Shown piece after piece: positions 35,295-43,851 of a stretch of 50,860 nucleotides of DNA. Position 1 is the stretch's first letter. Every line of letters begins with the position of its first letter. The DNA comes from a virus. The position numbers and the translations under genes are program-made. The notes beneath the pieces were generated by a model. The model was not told the DNA's origin and searched no databases. It saw only the letters and a program-made list of their open reading frames with translations. The DNA is taken from IMG/VR virus record IMGVR_UViG_3300036668_000436, positions 1 to 50,860 of that record. The stretch is one strand, 5' to 3'.

Positions 35295-35846
35295 CTATTG
35301 CATTTTAAAAGTTACATCATTTACAGGAAAATCTTTAAGATCTCCCATAGCTTCTTTGTGTTCTTTAACTTTATCTACCCACTCCTCAAGAGTAGAATTT
35401 AGATTTTTACCTATACCATCATAAATAAATTTATGAGACTTATGTATAAATCTAGGGTCAGTGTTTCTTAAATACAAATCTGTAGCAGAAATAATATCAT
35501 CTTTTCTTACATCCGGATTGTTAGCAAAAAAAGTTTTCATTCTAGTAATAGCAGTAGATTTAGTACCTCTTCTTTCTGGATTTTTATTAGAAAAACCTTG
35601 CATCCATTCCGTAATCCACTCCCATTTATCTTCAATTTGAAGAGTACCTATAAATAAAGGTACATTCCAGTGTAATTTCTGGTCAACTATCCCTAAAATA
35701 TTAGTTACATTTAACTTTTGGACAAGCAGGGGTGGAGTATAAGAAGGTTTACAATCAAAGTAAATAGAAAGTAAATAAGCTAATGAATCTCTGTAATCTA
35801 AATTGTATTCAGAAAGAACCTCTTTAATCTTTGGATTTATTTGCAT
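35295..35846 (-). CDS. Unknown protein beside the helicase, possible loader (183 aa)
   Basis: A soluble protein without known motif. It has the sequence NPERRGTKSTAITRMKTFFANNPDVRKDDIISATDLYLRNTDPRFIHKSHKFIY, which is helical and basic. Its stop touches the helicase start (35294/35295), the arrangement in which phage helicase loaders are often found. The loader idea is positional inference only. Confidence 0.5.
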   Translation of the reverse strand: MQINPKIKEVLSEYNLDYRDSLAYLLSIYFDCKPSYTPPLLVQKLNVTNILGIVDQKLHWNVPLFIGTLQIEDKWEWITEWMQGFSNKNPERRGTKSTAITRMKTFFANNPDVRKDDIISATDLYLRNTDPRFIHKSHKFIYDGIGKNLNSTLEEWVDKVKEHKEAMGDLKDFPVNDVTFKMQ

Positions 35847-36054
35847 TTTCTTTTTGTCTTAGACTGTAAACAGTATTTGCAACAGCAGTTATTTCTACAT
35901 TAAGAAAATCTGAGTTGTTACTTTTAACAAACAAATAGCCCTCTAAAAAATACATAGCTTTAGGATTATCTGTTTCTTTAAGGTACTGTTTACCTTGGTC
36001 ATTAGTAAGTAAGCTTGGAGTTTCCAAACCTATAATTGCTTTAAGCGTTGGCAT
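35824..36054 (-). CDS. Small hypothetical protein (76 aa)
   Basis: The peptide MPTLKAIIGLETPSLLTNDQGKQYLKET... is mixed alpha/beta and ends in a Lys/Asn-rich tail. It overlaps the neighbour downstream by 23 bases and is itself overlapped by the SF2 helicase gene by 14 bases, which argues that it is real. Unknown function. Confidence 0.55.
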   Translation of the reverse strand: MPTLKAIIGLETPSLLTNDQGKQYLKETDNPKAMYFLEGYLFVKSNNSDFLNVEITAVANTVYSLRQKENANKSKD

Positions 36055-37315
36055 TGTATTGAATTTTAAGGTTGTTAAATGTTATGTATTCTATTTTACT
36101 TTGATCTAAACCTAATAATGCAGTTTTTACCCATACATCATCTTGAGTTTTTTCAGCTTGTATAATATACAAAACTGCTTCATGTCCAGGTCTAAATCTA
36201 ATAATTCTACCAATTCTTTGAACAATATCTTTATCTTTAGAAGTAAGTTGTTCTGCAATAGCTTTATCAATGTTAGGTAAATTATGACCTTCATTAATAG
36301 CTTTTACACAAGATAATTGATTGATTTGTTCAGATTTAAATAAGTCATACCCTCTGTTTCCTGATTTAGAATGATAAGTGTACTCACAAGCTCTACTAGC
36401 TTTTTCAATGTTAGCTGAAAATACAAGAACTCTGTCTTTTTTAGGTATTACGGAATTAAGTAAAAATTTTACTACGTCTTCTTTACTCTTAAGTTTATAA
36501 ATGGCATGCATCCTTCTCATTATAGCAAATTGTGCTATTTTACCTCCTAAAAATCTAGTTTTTTCTACAGTTTCTGAAAGATAATTGTATTGATTTTGTT
36601 CAGTAGTCATAAAAGAATTAGCTTTATTTCCTCCTACTACATTTTTATCTACACTATTTAAAGGAACTGTAATTACTACTACTTTGTAAGGAGAAACAAA
36701 ACCTAACTGTACTGCAACATCTAATGTAAGATTGTACACTACTTCAAGACCAAGAGATTTAAGAATTGCTAATTTGATAGGGTCAGTAGGTACAGTAGCT
36801 GTAAGCATTACAATGTTTTCTACTTGATTGTTAGCAAAAAAACTAGAATTAAGTTGTGTAATGTTATGCCCTTCATCAAGAATAACTAATTCAAATTTGT
36901 TATTAGATACTTTGGAAGCTGAAGCATAACAAAGGCTTGTTGTAGCTCTCCATTCTAAAGGAGCTTTCCATTTAATAAACTCTTCTTTCCAGTTCTCGTC
37001 TCTAAGTTTTTCAGTAGGAACTAACAAAGCTATTTTAGTAAAAACAAACTCTGAAGGAGCAAGATATGTAGCTAAATCAATGGCAACTTTACTTTTTCCA
37101 GAACCAGTAGCCATAGCTAAAATACCTCTACCTCCATTCTCAATTACAGCTTGTTTTGCTTCAAGTTGAACAATAGTTCTAACTTTGTTTACAAAATCTG
37201 TAAGTTCAACAGGATTTTCAATAGTTAATCTAAGCTCTTCTATTTGATTTGCTTTAGTAAGAATTGAACCTTCTGATTGGAAAAGTTTTTCCAAATCTTT
37301 AAATACCTTTTTCAT
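36041..37315 (-). CDS. Superfamily 2 DNA/RNA helicase (UvsW/RAD3-like or SNF2-like)
   Basis: SF2 motifs: Walker A ATGSGKS (69-75), motif Ia LLVPTEKL, DEGH Walker B (VILDEGHNI) and TATVP motif III, then SANIEKASRACEYTY (motif IV) and DIVQRIGRIIRFRPG (motif VI with Q-x-x-GRxxR). The DEGH variant is usual in phage SF2 enzymes such as UvsW. Length is 424 residues. It probably processes replication forks. It abuts the next gene by 4 bases. Confidence 0.88.
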   Translation of the reverse strand: MKKVFKDLEKLFQSEGSILTKANQIEELRLTIENPVELTDFVNKVRTIVQLEAKQAVIENGGRGILAMATGSGKSKVAIDLATYLAPSEFVFTKIALLVPTEKLRDENWKEEFIKWKAPLEWRATTSLCYASASKVSNNKFELVILDEGHNITQLNSSFFANNQVENIVMLTATVPTDPIKLAILKSLGLEVVYNLTLDVAVQLGFVSPYKVVVITVPLNSVDKNVVGGNKANSFMTTEQNQYNYLSETVEKTRFLGGKIAQFAIMRRMHAIYKLKSKEDVVKFLLNSVIPKKDRVLVFSANIEKASRACEYTYHSKSGNRGYDLFKSEQINQLSCVKAINEGHNLPNIDKAIAEQLTSKDKDIVQRIGRIIRFRPGHEAVLYIIQAEKTQDDVWVKTALLGLDQSKIEYITFNNLKIQYNANA

Positions 37316-37578
37316 GCTTTAAATATTTTATTAAATCCTAAAGGAAGGACTATTACATCTGTATCATTATACAAATCTTCTGTTACAGTTTTTTTTAACT
37401 CTTTAAAATAATAGTTTTTCCTATTTTTAATAATAGCTAAAGGAACCAAATTTTGTTGATATAAATCGTCCAGTAAACTAGAAAGAGTTAAGTTTTTATG
37501 CTTAGGCATAGGATGATACAACACAAAATTAAATATTTTATTATAATCTGTAATTTGTTTCTTTTTTTCTAATGACAT
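37312..37578 (-). CDS. Small hypothetical protein (88 aa)
   Basis: Contains a central KHKNLTLSSLLDDLYQQNLVPLAIIKNRKNYYFKEL stretch; no motif recognised. It overlaps DNA polymerase by 10 bases and the helicase by 4 bases. A role in the replisome is possible only by position. Confidence 0.5.
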   Translation of the reverse strand: MSLEKKKQITDYNKIFNFVLYHPMPKHKNLTLSSLLDDLYQQNLVPLAIIKNRKNYYFKELKKTVTEDLYNDTDVIVLPLGFNKIFKA

Positions 37579-39605
37579 TCACTATAATTTTTACCAAATT
37601 CAACTGAAATTCCAAGAGGAACATTTAGTTGTAATTCTTGATTAACCTCTGCTATGGCTGTCAACAAAGCATTTTTTATACTTAGTTTTCCATTAGCAGA
37701 AAATGAAAAACCAATTTCATCGTGGTATTGTAAACCTATTTGTATTTTTTTTCTTCTAACTTTATTTACCCAGGTATCAAAACAAAATACTCCCGTACCT
37801 TGATTTAATGTAGAGAAAATATCTTTGATATATCTCAATGAATAGTAAAATTTAGAAACAGGATTATACAACCACATTTGTTCTATGTTGTTAAAAGATT
37901 CTTTGTTGTGTTTTTGCATAAAAGTTAATTCAGCACCTGTATAGAATACACCTTCTTCTTTCTTTTTAAAAAAAACTTTAATATTAATGTCTAGGGCAAC
38001 TTGCTTTACAGCTTTGTTTCTTTCCCAATATACTTTTAACATTTCAGTAGATTTTTCAAAAGTCCAACCAGTACCTAAAGTCATTTTAGCAGCACCAACA
38101 CCGTATACAGCAGAAAAATTTACTTGTTTAGCATCTCCTCTAATAATAGCTATCCTATAAAACTCTGCATCTTTTTCTTCTTTAAACATAGAAAAATGTT
38201 TAGGACTAACTTTAGTACTGTACGTTTCAAAAACTTCTGTATCTCCGGACTTTTCAGCATCATACCAAATGTAAAAATCATGTTCTTCTTGAGTAATCAT
38301 ACCTCCTTGAAGTCCAATATCTAAATGAGGAGAAAATCCTGGAACTCTCATTTCATTTACATAATTTGGATCATAATAATACATGTAATGTTGCTTAGTA
38401 GTATCTTCAAGAGAAGACATATCACTTCCACAAAATAAAAGAGAATCATCATTTATAATAATAGCTCCCCTAATCTCTGCTCCATAAGGTTTCCCAACCT
38501 TAGGTAAATTTGCAATAGGTTTTTTGTGTTTAAATCTAAGAGTATTAGTAAAACCTCCTACTTCAGCTTTCATATAACCATGAACATTTGCTGCATCAAT
38601 GAAATTCTTAAAAGTAATTTGTCTATGTTTTAACATGAAAAGGCTTTCCAAATGTTCTAAATAAGGGTGTTCTTTATAAAGAGCTTTTACCCCTTTACAT
38701 ATTTTACCCTCTTTACTGTTAAGTTGTGGTATAGCTCTATTTTCTCTACTATTTTCAATTTTTTCATATTTAAAAATAGTAGGTTTCCAACCTAATAAAA
38801 ACAACCAGTTTTTAATTTGAGCAACTGAACCTGAATTTGGTTCTTTTTCTCCATTTGTAACTTTTAAAGGTCCTGGTGTGTCTGCTGGCAAATTAAGGTC
38901 AAAAAGTTTTTCCATCCATTTTACACCATAAGAACTTAAAGATTCATCTTTTTTATACATGTTCTTAGGTTTATTAATAACCTTAAAAACAATAATTTTA
39001 GGCATAAAACTTTCAAGCACCCTCATTTTGTCAGCAATAATGGGTTCTAACTCTTGTAACATTTTATGACAATGAGGAAGATCAACTTTAAGACCTACCT
39101 GTTCTTGTTCAGCTCCACAATCTAACTTAAAAGTAAGGTAATCTAAAATACCATCTATATCTCCATTATAAATTCTAAGTAAAATAGATAAAAAATGATT
39201 AAACATTAGTCTATTTATTTCTACATCTACTTCACATCTATGAACATACTCAGTAATAGATAGATTTTTCCAATCAGTAATTTCTACTTTAGAATATCCA
39301 AAGTATTGTCCCCATTGTTCAAGACCATGTATTTTTTTATTAGGGTATAAATACCAAGACAAAGCAAGAGTATCTATAGTTCTATTAAGAATTTCATAAC
39401 CTAAAACTTTTAATAGTGTTGGAATATCATATCTTTTAATATTGTGACCAATTAAAACAACCTGTTCAGACAAGAATGTTCTTATTTCTGAAGAGTTTGT
39501 AATAGAACCCCTAGTTCCATCAGACTTGTAATAAGACAAACAATAGATATAATCTACTTCATCTAAAAGTCCATTAGCTTCAATATCAAAGATAGTATAA
39601 TCCAT
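37569..39605 (-). CDS. Family A DNA polymerase with 3'-5' exonuclease
   Basis: The exonuclease domain has D7/E9 in FDIEANG, GHNIKRYDIP near residue 55 and YVHRCEVDVEIN near residue 122. The polymerase motifs are A (GSDMSSLEDTTKQH, near 395), B (RGDAKQVNFSAVYG, near 490-503) and C (QYHDEIGF, near 625), the family A set with the two catalytic Asp. At 678 residues it is compact and typical of crAss-like and other phage replicases. It is co-directional with the OB-fold gene (1 base gap). Confidence 0.92.
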   Translation of the reverse strand: MDYTIFDIEANGLLDEVDYIYCLSYYKSDGTRGSITNSSEIRTFLSEQVVLIGHNIKRYDIPTLLKVLGYEILNRTIDTLALSWYLYPNKKIHGLEQWGQYFGYSKVEITDWKNLSITEYVHRCEVDVEINRLMFNHFLSILLRIYNGDIDGILDYLTFKLDCGAEQEQVGLKVDLPHCHKMLQELEPIIADKMRVLESFMPKIIVFKVINKPKNMYKKDESLSSYGVKWMEKLFDLNLPADTPGPLKVTNGEKEPNSGSVAQIKNWLFLLGWKPTIFKYEKIENSRENRAIPQLNSKEGKICKGVKALYKEHPYLEHLESLFMLKHRQITFKNFIDAANVHGYMKAEVGGFTNTLRFKHKKPIANLPKVGKPYGAEIRGAIIINDDSLLFCGSDMSSLEDTTKQHYMYYYDPNYVNEMRVPGFSPHLDIGLQGGMITQEEHDFYIWYDAEKSGDTEVFETYSTKVSPKHFSMFKEEKDAEFYRIAIIRGDAKQVNFSAVYGVGAAKMTLGTGWTFEKSTEMLKVYWERNKAVKQVALDINIKVFFKKKEEGVFYTGAELTFMQKHNKESFNNIEQMWLYNPVSKFYYSLRYIKDIFSTLNQGTGVFCFDTWVNKVRRKKIQIGLQYHDEIGFSFSANGKLSIKNALLTAIAEVNQELQLNVPLGISVEFGKNYSECH

Positions 39606-39606
39606 A

Positions 39607-39900
39607 TTAAATTAGTTCTAAAGTGTTAATATAAAGCTTATTGAAAAGATTTCCATTTTTATTAATTCCAAGCATGACAAAACCTACTCTTACTTTAGTA
39701 TCTGGAGCAATAGCTGAAGCTTGGTATTGTTCAATAATCTTTTTTCTTACTTCAAAATAAGTTCTTTGACCATCAAATTGATCAAAAGTCATAATAGCTT
39801 GAGTAAATTTTTTTCCATCTGCTAATGAAATAATTTTAGGTTGAGTTATTTCTGAAATAAATCCTTCTACAATAATAAGATTCTTTTTAGTCTTATCCAT
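39607..39900 (-). CDS. OB-fold single-strand DNA-binding-like protein (97 aa)
   Basis: A small beta-barrel-like sequence: NLIIVEGFISEITQPKIIS, FTQAIMTFDQFDGQRTYFEVRK and KVRVGFVMLGINKNGNLFNKLYINTLELI. The FEVRK...N-x-LYIN pattern resembles SSB and DUF3127 OB folds. It sits between the RecD-like helicase and DNA polymerase (1 base gap each side), the usual place of an SSB or polymerase accessory. No acidic SSB tail is present. Confidence 0.65.
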   Translation of the reverse strand: MDKTKKNLIIVEGFISEITQPKIISLADGKKFTQAIMTFDQFDGQRTYFEVRKKIIEQYQASAIAPDTKVRVGFVMLGINKNGNLFNKLYINTLELI

Positions 39901-39901
39901 T

Positions 39902-41326
39902 TTATGTTACGTTATAAAGTATTAATAAATCCATTGTTCTAGTAATTCCGGTATAAAACAATCGTTGTTTTTCTGAAGCTGTAGGATTTTTTGCCATATT
40001 CCCTACATTCAAAATTACTCTTCTAAATGAACTCCCTTGAGATTTGTGTATAGTGAGAGCGTGGTTATATTTAAAATCTGCAAATTTAGCAAGAAATTGT
40101 CTTCGAGAAGCTTGTTCAAGTAAACCTCTTTTGCAATGAGTAAAAAGGTGATGACCAAAGTATTTAAACTGTTTATCACTATCTTCGTGAATAATAAAAA
40201 CCCCTTTCCAAACTAATTCTCCCGTTCCCCATTCATCAATTTGTTTACCATTAAGTATATAGCATTTTAAAGTAATATCTTGTGTTTTAAAATCATGACC
40301 TTTAGTGTTTACAACAGGTGTAGTAAAAACTATTTCTGCAATATCTAAAGTTTCAATTTTTAACTCTTGATTTGTCATATATTGGTCTCCATACGGGGAA
40401 TCAAAGATAATACTTTCTCCCAATTCTACCCTTTTTGGATTGACATATATTTTATTTCTAACATCAGAATTAACTTTATCCACATCTTCATTGGTCCAAG
40501 CTAAATATTTTAAATCATCTGAACCATTAATAATAGCAAGTTCTTCTACAATTTTGTCGTAATTAGTTCCATAAACAAAACCTTTACCTTCAATAAGTCT
40601 TTCCTTGTAATCATAGATTGCAGAAATATTTCTACTAAGATTAATAACAGGATTTCCTGGTCCTTGTCTTACAATTTGAATGAGCTCCACTTCTGGATAA
40701 GGTTCAAAACCTACATGTTGTTTTTCATATTCAGGAACATAAATACCTATAATTGCTTCAGTAGAAATTAATTTAGAAAAAGTAAAATGACCTGCTTGAT
40801 CTTGAGTATTAAAAAAAGAAGGTTTACCTAAAAAGACAGTACTTTCTTCTTCTCCTACAGGATTAAGCTGCCTATGATCTCCAATAAAAATAATCTTAGT
40901 AGAATTACCATATTTCTCTAAAAAAACAATTTGTTCTAAAGAAAGCATTGAACCTTCATCAATAATAAGAGTTTTTGTATTTTGTAATGGTGGATATTTA
41001 GGATTAATTTGTGGCTTAAATAAACTATTACCTGTTTTTTTACAATAAGAATGCCTGTAAGATAAAACTGAAGCAATTGTTTGATATGTTACATAGTTTT
41101 TTGTAATTTTACTTGAAAGAATAGCTAATGCTTTATGTGTAGGTGCAGCACACACTATACTATGTTTAGAAATAACATTTTCATTTACTAATGTTTCTAT
41201 TAGTTGATTAACTAATGTAGTTTTTCCTGTACCTGCACTACCTTTAATAAGAAGTCTTTTACTAGACTTAAGAATTTGCACTGCTTTATCAGAGATCTCT
41301 TGTTGCTCTGGAGTTAATATTATCAT
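39902..41326 (-). CDS. RecD/Dda-like superfamily 1 helicase
   Basis: Walker A GSAGTGKT (29-36), CAAPTHKALAIL motif Ia, IIDEGSML Walker B, GDHRQLNPVG motif III, and LTIHKSQGSSFRRVIL with FYTGITRTMDLLIL for motifs V and VI. The order and UvrD-unlike DEGS fit Dda/RecD2 (5'-3' SF1B) helicases. Length 474. It is the first gene of the replisome operon after the terminator at 41,352, and would assist fork progression or strand exchange. Confidence 0.88.
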   Translation of the reverse strand: MIILTPEQQEISDKAVQILKSSKRLLIKGSAGTGKTTLVNQLIETLVNENVISKHSIVCAAPTHKALAILSSKITKNYVTYQTIASVLSYRHSYCKKTGNSLFKPQINPKYPPLQNTKTLIIDEGSMLSLEQIVFLEKYGNSTKIIFIGDHRQLNPVGEEESTVFLGKPSFFNTQDQAGHFTFSKLISTEAIIGIYVPEYEKQHVGFEPYPEVELIQIVRQGPGNPVINLSRNISAIYDYKERLIEGKGFVYGTNYDKIVEELAIINGSDDLKYLAWTNEDVDKVNSDVRNKIYVNPKRVELGESIIFDSPYGDQYMTNQELKIETLDIAEIVFTTPVVNTKGHDFKTQDITLKCYILNGKQIDEWGTGELVWKGVFIIHEDSDKQFKYFGHHLFTHCKRGLLEQASRRQFLAKFADFKYNHALTIHKSQGSSFRRVILNVGNMAKNPTASEKQRLFYTGITRTMDLLILYNVT

Positions 41327-41351
41327 TTCTATGTCAATTTTAAAAATTAAA

Positions 41352-41386
41352 AAAAGAAAGTAAGGAAAAACTCCTTACTTTCTTTT
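41352..41386 (-). terminator. Very strong intrinsic terminator
   Basis: A 15-bp perfect stem (AAAAGAAAGTAAGGA / TCCTTACTTTCTTTT) with the 5-base loop AAAAC. It follows the stop at 41398 and separates the 219-residue gene from the replication operon. It is also a good T-rich terminator in both directions. Confidence 0.9.
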
Positions 41387-41397
41387 GTAATGTATTA

Positions 41398-42057
41398 CTA
41401 ATAGGATCTAGCTCCTAATGTTTGACCTGCAACTGCTGCTTGAGCGTTTTGAATTTCAGCTCTAATTTCATCTGTCAAATAAAAATTAGAAACATCAGCT
41501 GTTCTACTGTCAATATCTTCTTTAAAAGTATTTGAATAATAAACAGCTCTGTACTGAACCTTACCATTAGTGTCAGGAATTAACTTCCCAGCATGAGTAC
41601 TATGGTCTTTTGGGTATCTAATAGCTTGAGCATTGGCAATAATGTCCAATGTAGTTTGACCTGCATTAATACCTGCTTGTTGGGCATCAGAAATACTTGG
41701 CTTGTTAGAAAGCACTCTGTAAATAGTTGCTTTTGTAATTTTTGCCATGTGAGCAACTACTTCTTGTTCAGTCATTGCTTCTGGCACAGGAATCCAAGTT
41801 ACTCTTGTTTCAAAAGTAGTATATTCTTTGTCCTGAAAACCAAAATCTTTAGTTGCAAAAGGATTGTCTTGCATATTGTTGCTTACAGACTTTGTTGGAT
41901 AAAAACTTTTTGTTTCTATAGTCTGTTTTAATTCAGCTGTAATAGTGCCTTCTTTTTGATAATTTCCTTTGTAAAGTCTAGAAACTTCAATTGGTTCTAT
42001 TCTTACTTCTTTACGAATTCTGTCTGCTCCTTGAGCTGTTTGCTTGGAATTTTCCAT
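41398..42057 (-). CDS. Conserved Bacteroidota phage protein, C-terminus ARSY (219 aa)
   Basis: The pattern SFYPTKSVSNNMQDNPFATKDFGFQDKEYTTFETRVTWIPVPEAMTEQEVVAHM and IYRVLSNKPSISDAQQAGINAGQTTLDIIANAQAIRYPK is one I recognise in many Bacteroides phage proteins of unknown function. It ends in AGQTLGARSY; the last four residues are shared with the gene at 48,238. It may bind DNA (its place is between the terminator and the replication operon), but this is not proven. Transcribed as its own unit, upstream of the strong terminator. Confidence 0.6.
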   Translation of the reverse strand: MENSKQTAQGADRIRKEVRIEPIEVSRLYKGNYQKEGTITAELKQTIETKSFYPTKSVSNNMQDNPFATKDFGFQDKEYTTFETRVTWIPVPEAMTEQEVVAHMAKITKATIYRVLSNKPSISDAQQAGINAGQTTLDIIANAQAIRYPKDHSTHAGKLIPDTNGKVQYRAVYYSNTFKEDIDSRTADVSNFYLTDEIRAEIQNAQAAVAGQTLGARSY

Positions 42058-42164
42058 GATAAAATAATTTAATTTTGTTTGATGACTATTTAGAATATTG
42101 TAAGAAGACTAACTTACTATCTAATTTTGTCTAATAATTGATAAAACTCTTTTTATTTTCACAC

Positions 42165-42294
42165 ATGCATCCCTACATATAGTTGTGTGATTTAACAATA
42201 ACATAATCTTTAATCGAATCTGCCTAAGCAATCTAGGTATAGTAAGAAATTCGTCAATTTCTATGGGTGCTACCTTTACACCATTATGCCACAA
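42165..42294 (-). ncRNA. Putative structured RNA with tRNA D-arm-like start
   Basis: No ORF fills this stretch. Reading the minus strand, GGTGTAAAGGTAGCACC (42,282 to 42,266) forms a 4-bp stem with a 9-base loop that looks like a tRNA D-arm and is preceded by GGCATAAT. It is followed by a 7-bp hairpin with a 4-base loop (42,245-42,262) and by TTCGATT, a T-loop-like sequence that lacks a matching stem. A 7-bp stem (TCACACA / TGTGTGA) closes further on. It is not a normal tRNA; the extent is approximate. Confidence 0.35.
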
Positions 42295-42322
42295 CAAAAA
42301 TATTCAATGCTATGAAGATCAA
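42295..42322 (-). promoter_or_regulatory. Bacteroidota-type promoter candidate for the structured RNA
   Basis: On the minus strand, -33 GTTG (42,320-42,323) and -7 TATTTTTG (42,295-42,302, matching TAnnTTTG) with a 17-base spacer stand directly upstream of the structured RNA. The expected start is near 42,288. Confidence 0.4.
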
Positions 42323-42431
42323 CTTTACTCAAATCATTCTCTAGATATAATGTTAAATACATTATTTAATCTTTAAGATACATTATATTGTTCCAGTACT
42401 ATATTCCTTTGAAAGTTATTTTTGATTGTTG

Positions 42432-42546
42432 TGGAAAGAAAAGGACTCGAACCTTTGACCCTTATTACTGTTTTCATTCTTACGAATTTCGTGCCGTACG
42501 CCACTAACAGATTTTCTTTGGCTCTAACCAACTGAGCTATCTTTCC
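42432..42546 (-). tRNA. tRNA-like gene with an abnormally long anticodon region
   Basis: Minus strand: a perfect 7-bp acceptor stem (GGAAAGA / TCTTTCC), TA, a D-arm with GCTC/GAGC stem and AGTTGGTTA loop, and a T-arm AAAGG-TTCGAGT-CCTTT with conserved TTCGAGT. Between the D-stem and T-stem there are 64 bases instead of about 23, and no 5-bp anticodon stem can be built with a standard loop. CTGTT/AACAG could close the insert. The anticodon is therefore not assignable. CCA is not encoded. It may be intron-bearing, degenerate, or a tRNA mimic. Confidence 0.7.
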
Positions 42547-42615
42547 GACCTAACTACTAGCTTATAACCAAATAAGAAACTAATAGTATTTTGTAATCAT
42601 GTTGGATAAAAGGTA

Positions 42616-42653
42616 AGAAGGGAAATGCCTTTAATGGTCTAAAATTCCCTTCT
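42616..42653 (-). terminator. Hairpin after the 99-aa gene
   Basis: Stem AGAAGGGAA / TTCCCTTCT of 9 bp with a 20-base loop lies 11 bases after the stop at 42664, upstream of the tRNA-like gene. Moderate T-run on the minus side. Confidence 0.6.
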
Positions 42654-42663
42654 GAATCCTTCG

Positions 42664-42963
42664 TCAAACTCCCTCCAACATAGGAATTAATTCTTTAAAG
42701 CTTTGTTCCATACTAATCTTTAGATATACCCTATCTTTAGAAAGCCTTTTAAGATGGTTTTGAGTATCTTCTATTTCTTTGTTTTTAATCTGCAATAAAT
42801 TAGAAATTAACTCAGATTGCTGTTCTGTATTTAGTTTATGTACTAAACCTTTTGCAATATTAGGAATGTCATTATCAGGAATAATGTCATTTGGAAAAAT
42901 GTTGTTGAACAAATCTATTGCTGCAGAAGAAATAAATTTGAAATTAAAAATACCTTTTTTCAT
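42664..42963 (-). CDS. Small hypothetical protein (99 aa)
   Basis: An ATG-started helical protein: MKKGIFNFKFISSAAIDLFNN and a coiled-coil-like C-terminal half (QQSELISNLLQIKNKEIEDTQNHLKRLSKDRVYLKISMEQSFKEL). No family recognised. It lies alone between hairpins (42,616 and 42,998), so it is its own transcription unit in the hairpin-rich early region. Confidence 0.6.
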   Translation of the reverse strand: MKKGIFNFKFISSAAIDLFNNIFPNDIIPDNDIPNIAKGLVHKLNTEQQSELISNLLQIKNKEIEDTQNHLKRLSKDRVYLKISMEQSFKELIPMLEGV

Positions 42964-42997
42964 TTGTTTTATGTTTTAATTTTTGTGTTTTATAAAA

Positions 42998-43039
42998 TTT
43001 TTACTCACCCCAAAAGTGTTTTATTGGGGAAAGTAAAAA
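42998..43039. terminator. Two-part hairpin (bidirectional)
   Basis: An 8-bp outer stem (TTTTTACT / AGTAAAAA) encloses a 6-bp stem (CCCCAA / TTGGGG). It lies between the 52-aa gene and the 99-aa gene. It could terminate the upstream unit or act in the 5' leader of the 99-aa mRNA. Confidence 0.6.
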
Positions 43040-43099
43040 CAAAAAACAAATCCAATCTAAATATGTAAGTAACTCAAAGAGTTAGAATATTTGAAAATA

Positions 43100-43123
43100 A
43101 CCCTTCAATTTAACTTGAAGGGT
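43100..43123. terminator. Small hairpin with flanking T-rich sequence
   Basis: Stem ACCCTTCAA / TTGAAGGGT, 9 bp, loop of 6 bases; T-rich on both sides. It follows the weaker hairpin at 43,179-43,204 that overlaps the stop of the 52-aa gene, so termination is doubled. Confidence 0.6.
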
Positions 43124-43201
43124 ATTTTTAGTTAATATAAATGTTAATAAAAAACAATCAACATTCATTTAACCACAATAAGGGAACAATTTAAAAAACC
43201 C

Positions 43202-43360
43202 TTAAGAATGTAAACATCGAATTGCCACTACTTTTTGTGAGAATACTCCCCCAAATGGTGTGAACTTAACTTCGACTTCAAGCCTCTTACCCATAATATT
43301 TTTAAGAGTATTTGTAGATGCTACCAGATGACCTGTAAAAAACCTTTTTCTTTTTGACAT
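43202..43360 (-). CDS. Small basic protein (52 aa)
   Basis: ATG at 43360, TAA at 43202. The product starts MSKRKRFFTGHLVASTNTLKN and has a beta-rich second half (GKRLEVEVKFTPFGGVFSQKVVAIRCLHS). It is strongly basic at the N-terminus. A 23-base promoter-like motif lies 86 bases upstream (43,447) after a terminator, so it is an independent unit. Family unknown; the basic start suggests nucleic acid or host protein binding. Confidence 0.6.
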   Translation of the reverse strand: MSKRKRFFTGHLVASTNTLKNIMGKRLEVEVKFTPFGGVFSQKVVAIRCLHS

Positions 43361-43446
43361 GATTAATTGTATATATGTTGGACAAGTTTAACTCACGATA
43401 AAATTTCACACTAAAGCTACAAGCTATGAAAAAACATTGCAATAGT

Positions 43447-43469
43447 GCTACAAATTAGTGAGGGTTTTG
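43447..43469 (-). promoter_or_regulatory. 23-base early-promoter candidate, copy a
   Basis: Plus-strand reading GCTACAAATTAG followed by TGAGGGTTTTG; as a minus-strand signal it begins CAAAACCCTCACT. It lies between the terminator of the DUF6283 gene (43,485-43,517) and the ATG of the 52-aa gene (86 bases downstream). Shared with four other copies (see findings). Confidence 0.6.
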
Positions 43470-43484
43470 CGATGATGAGTTGCA

Positions 43485-43517
43485 GAAAGAAAAACAAAAG
43501 ACAATACTGCCTTTTGT
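43485..43517 (-). terminator. Terminator of the DUF6283 gene
   Basis: Stem ACAAAAG / CTTTTGT, 7 bp with a 10-base loop, followed by a T-run (TTTTTC) in minus direction. It immediately precedes the motif copy a. Confidence 0.75.
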
Positions 43518-43560
43518 TTATGTTGTTTAGCAGCGTTTTGCCTGTATAAAAAGAAATATT

Positions 43561-43851
43561 TTAATTCTTATGATGATTTATAAAATCTTCTTCTGTATCA
43601 AAAACTACATTTTGACCTTTTAAATTTAAAGGTATATTATAATATTCTGCTGTAGCTACATACCTACTTCTTTCTTTAGAAACTATCATGTGTCCTGCAC
43701 ATTGTAATTTTTCATTAGTTTTATGACAAGTAAAAGCAAAAGCTTGTACAATTTCAGTGGCTCTTTCTTCTCCAAGCCAACCTTTTAAAGTATCTTTTTT
43801 GAAAGGGCAATGACTACAAGGATGTCTTTTGTGAAAAGTAAGTTCTTCCAT
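43561..43851 (-). CDS. DUF6283 zinc-binding protein (96 aa)
   Basis: The family cysteines are present: HPCSHCPFKKDTLKGWLGEER near residues 10-30, FTCHKT, QCAGHM, with C11, C14 (in PCSHC), C41 and C50 likely to bind zinc. The DUF6283 family is seen in phages and actinobacteria. Function unknown; possibly a small redox or RNA-associated adaptor. Followed by its own terminator. Confidence 0.75.
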   Translation of the reverse strand: MEELTFHKRHPCSHCPFKKDTLKGWLGEERATEIVQAFAFTCHKTNEKLQCAGHMIVSKERSRYVATAEYYNIPLNLKGQNVVFDTEEDFINHHKN

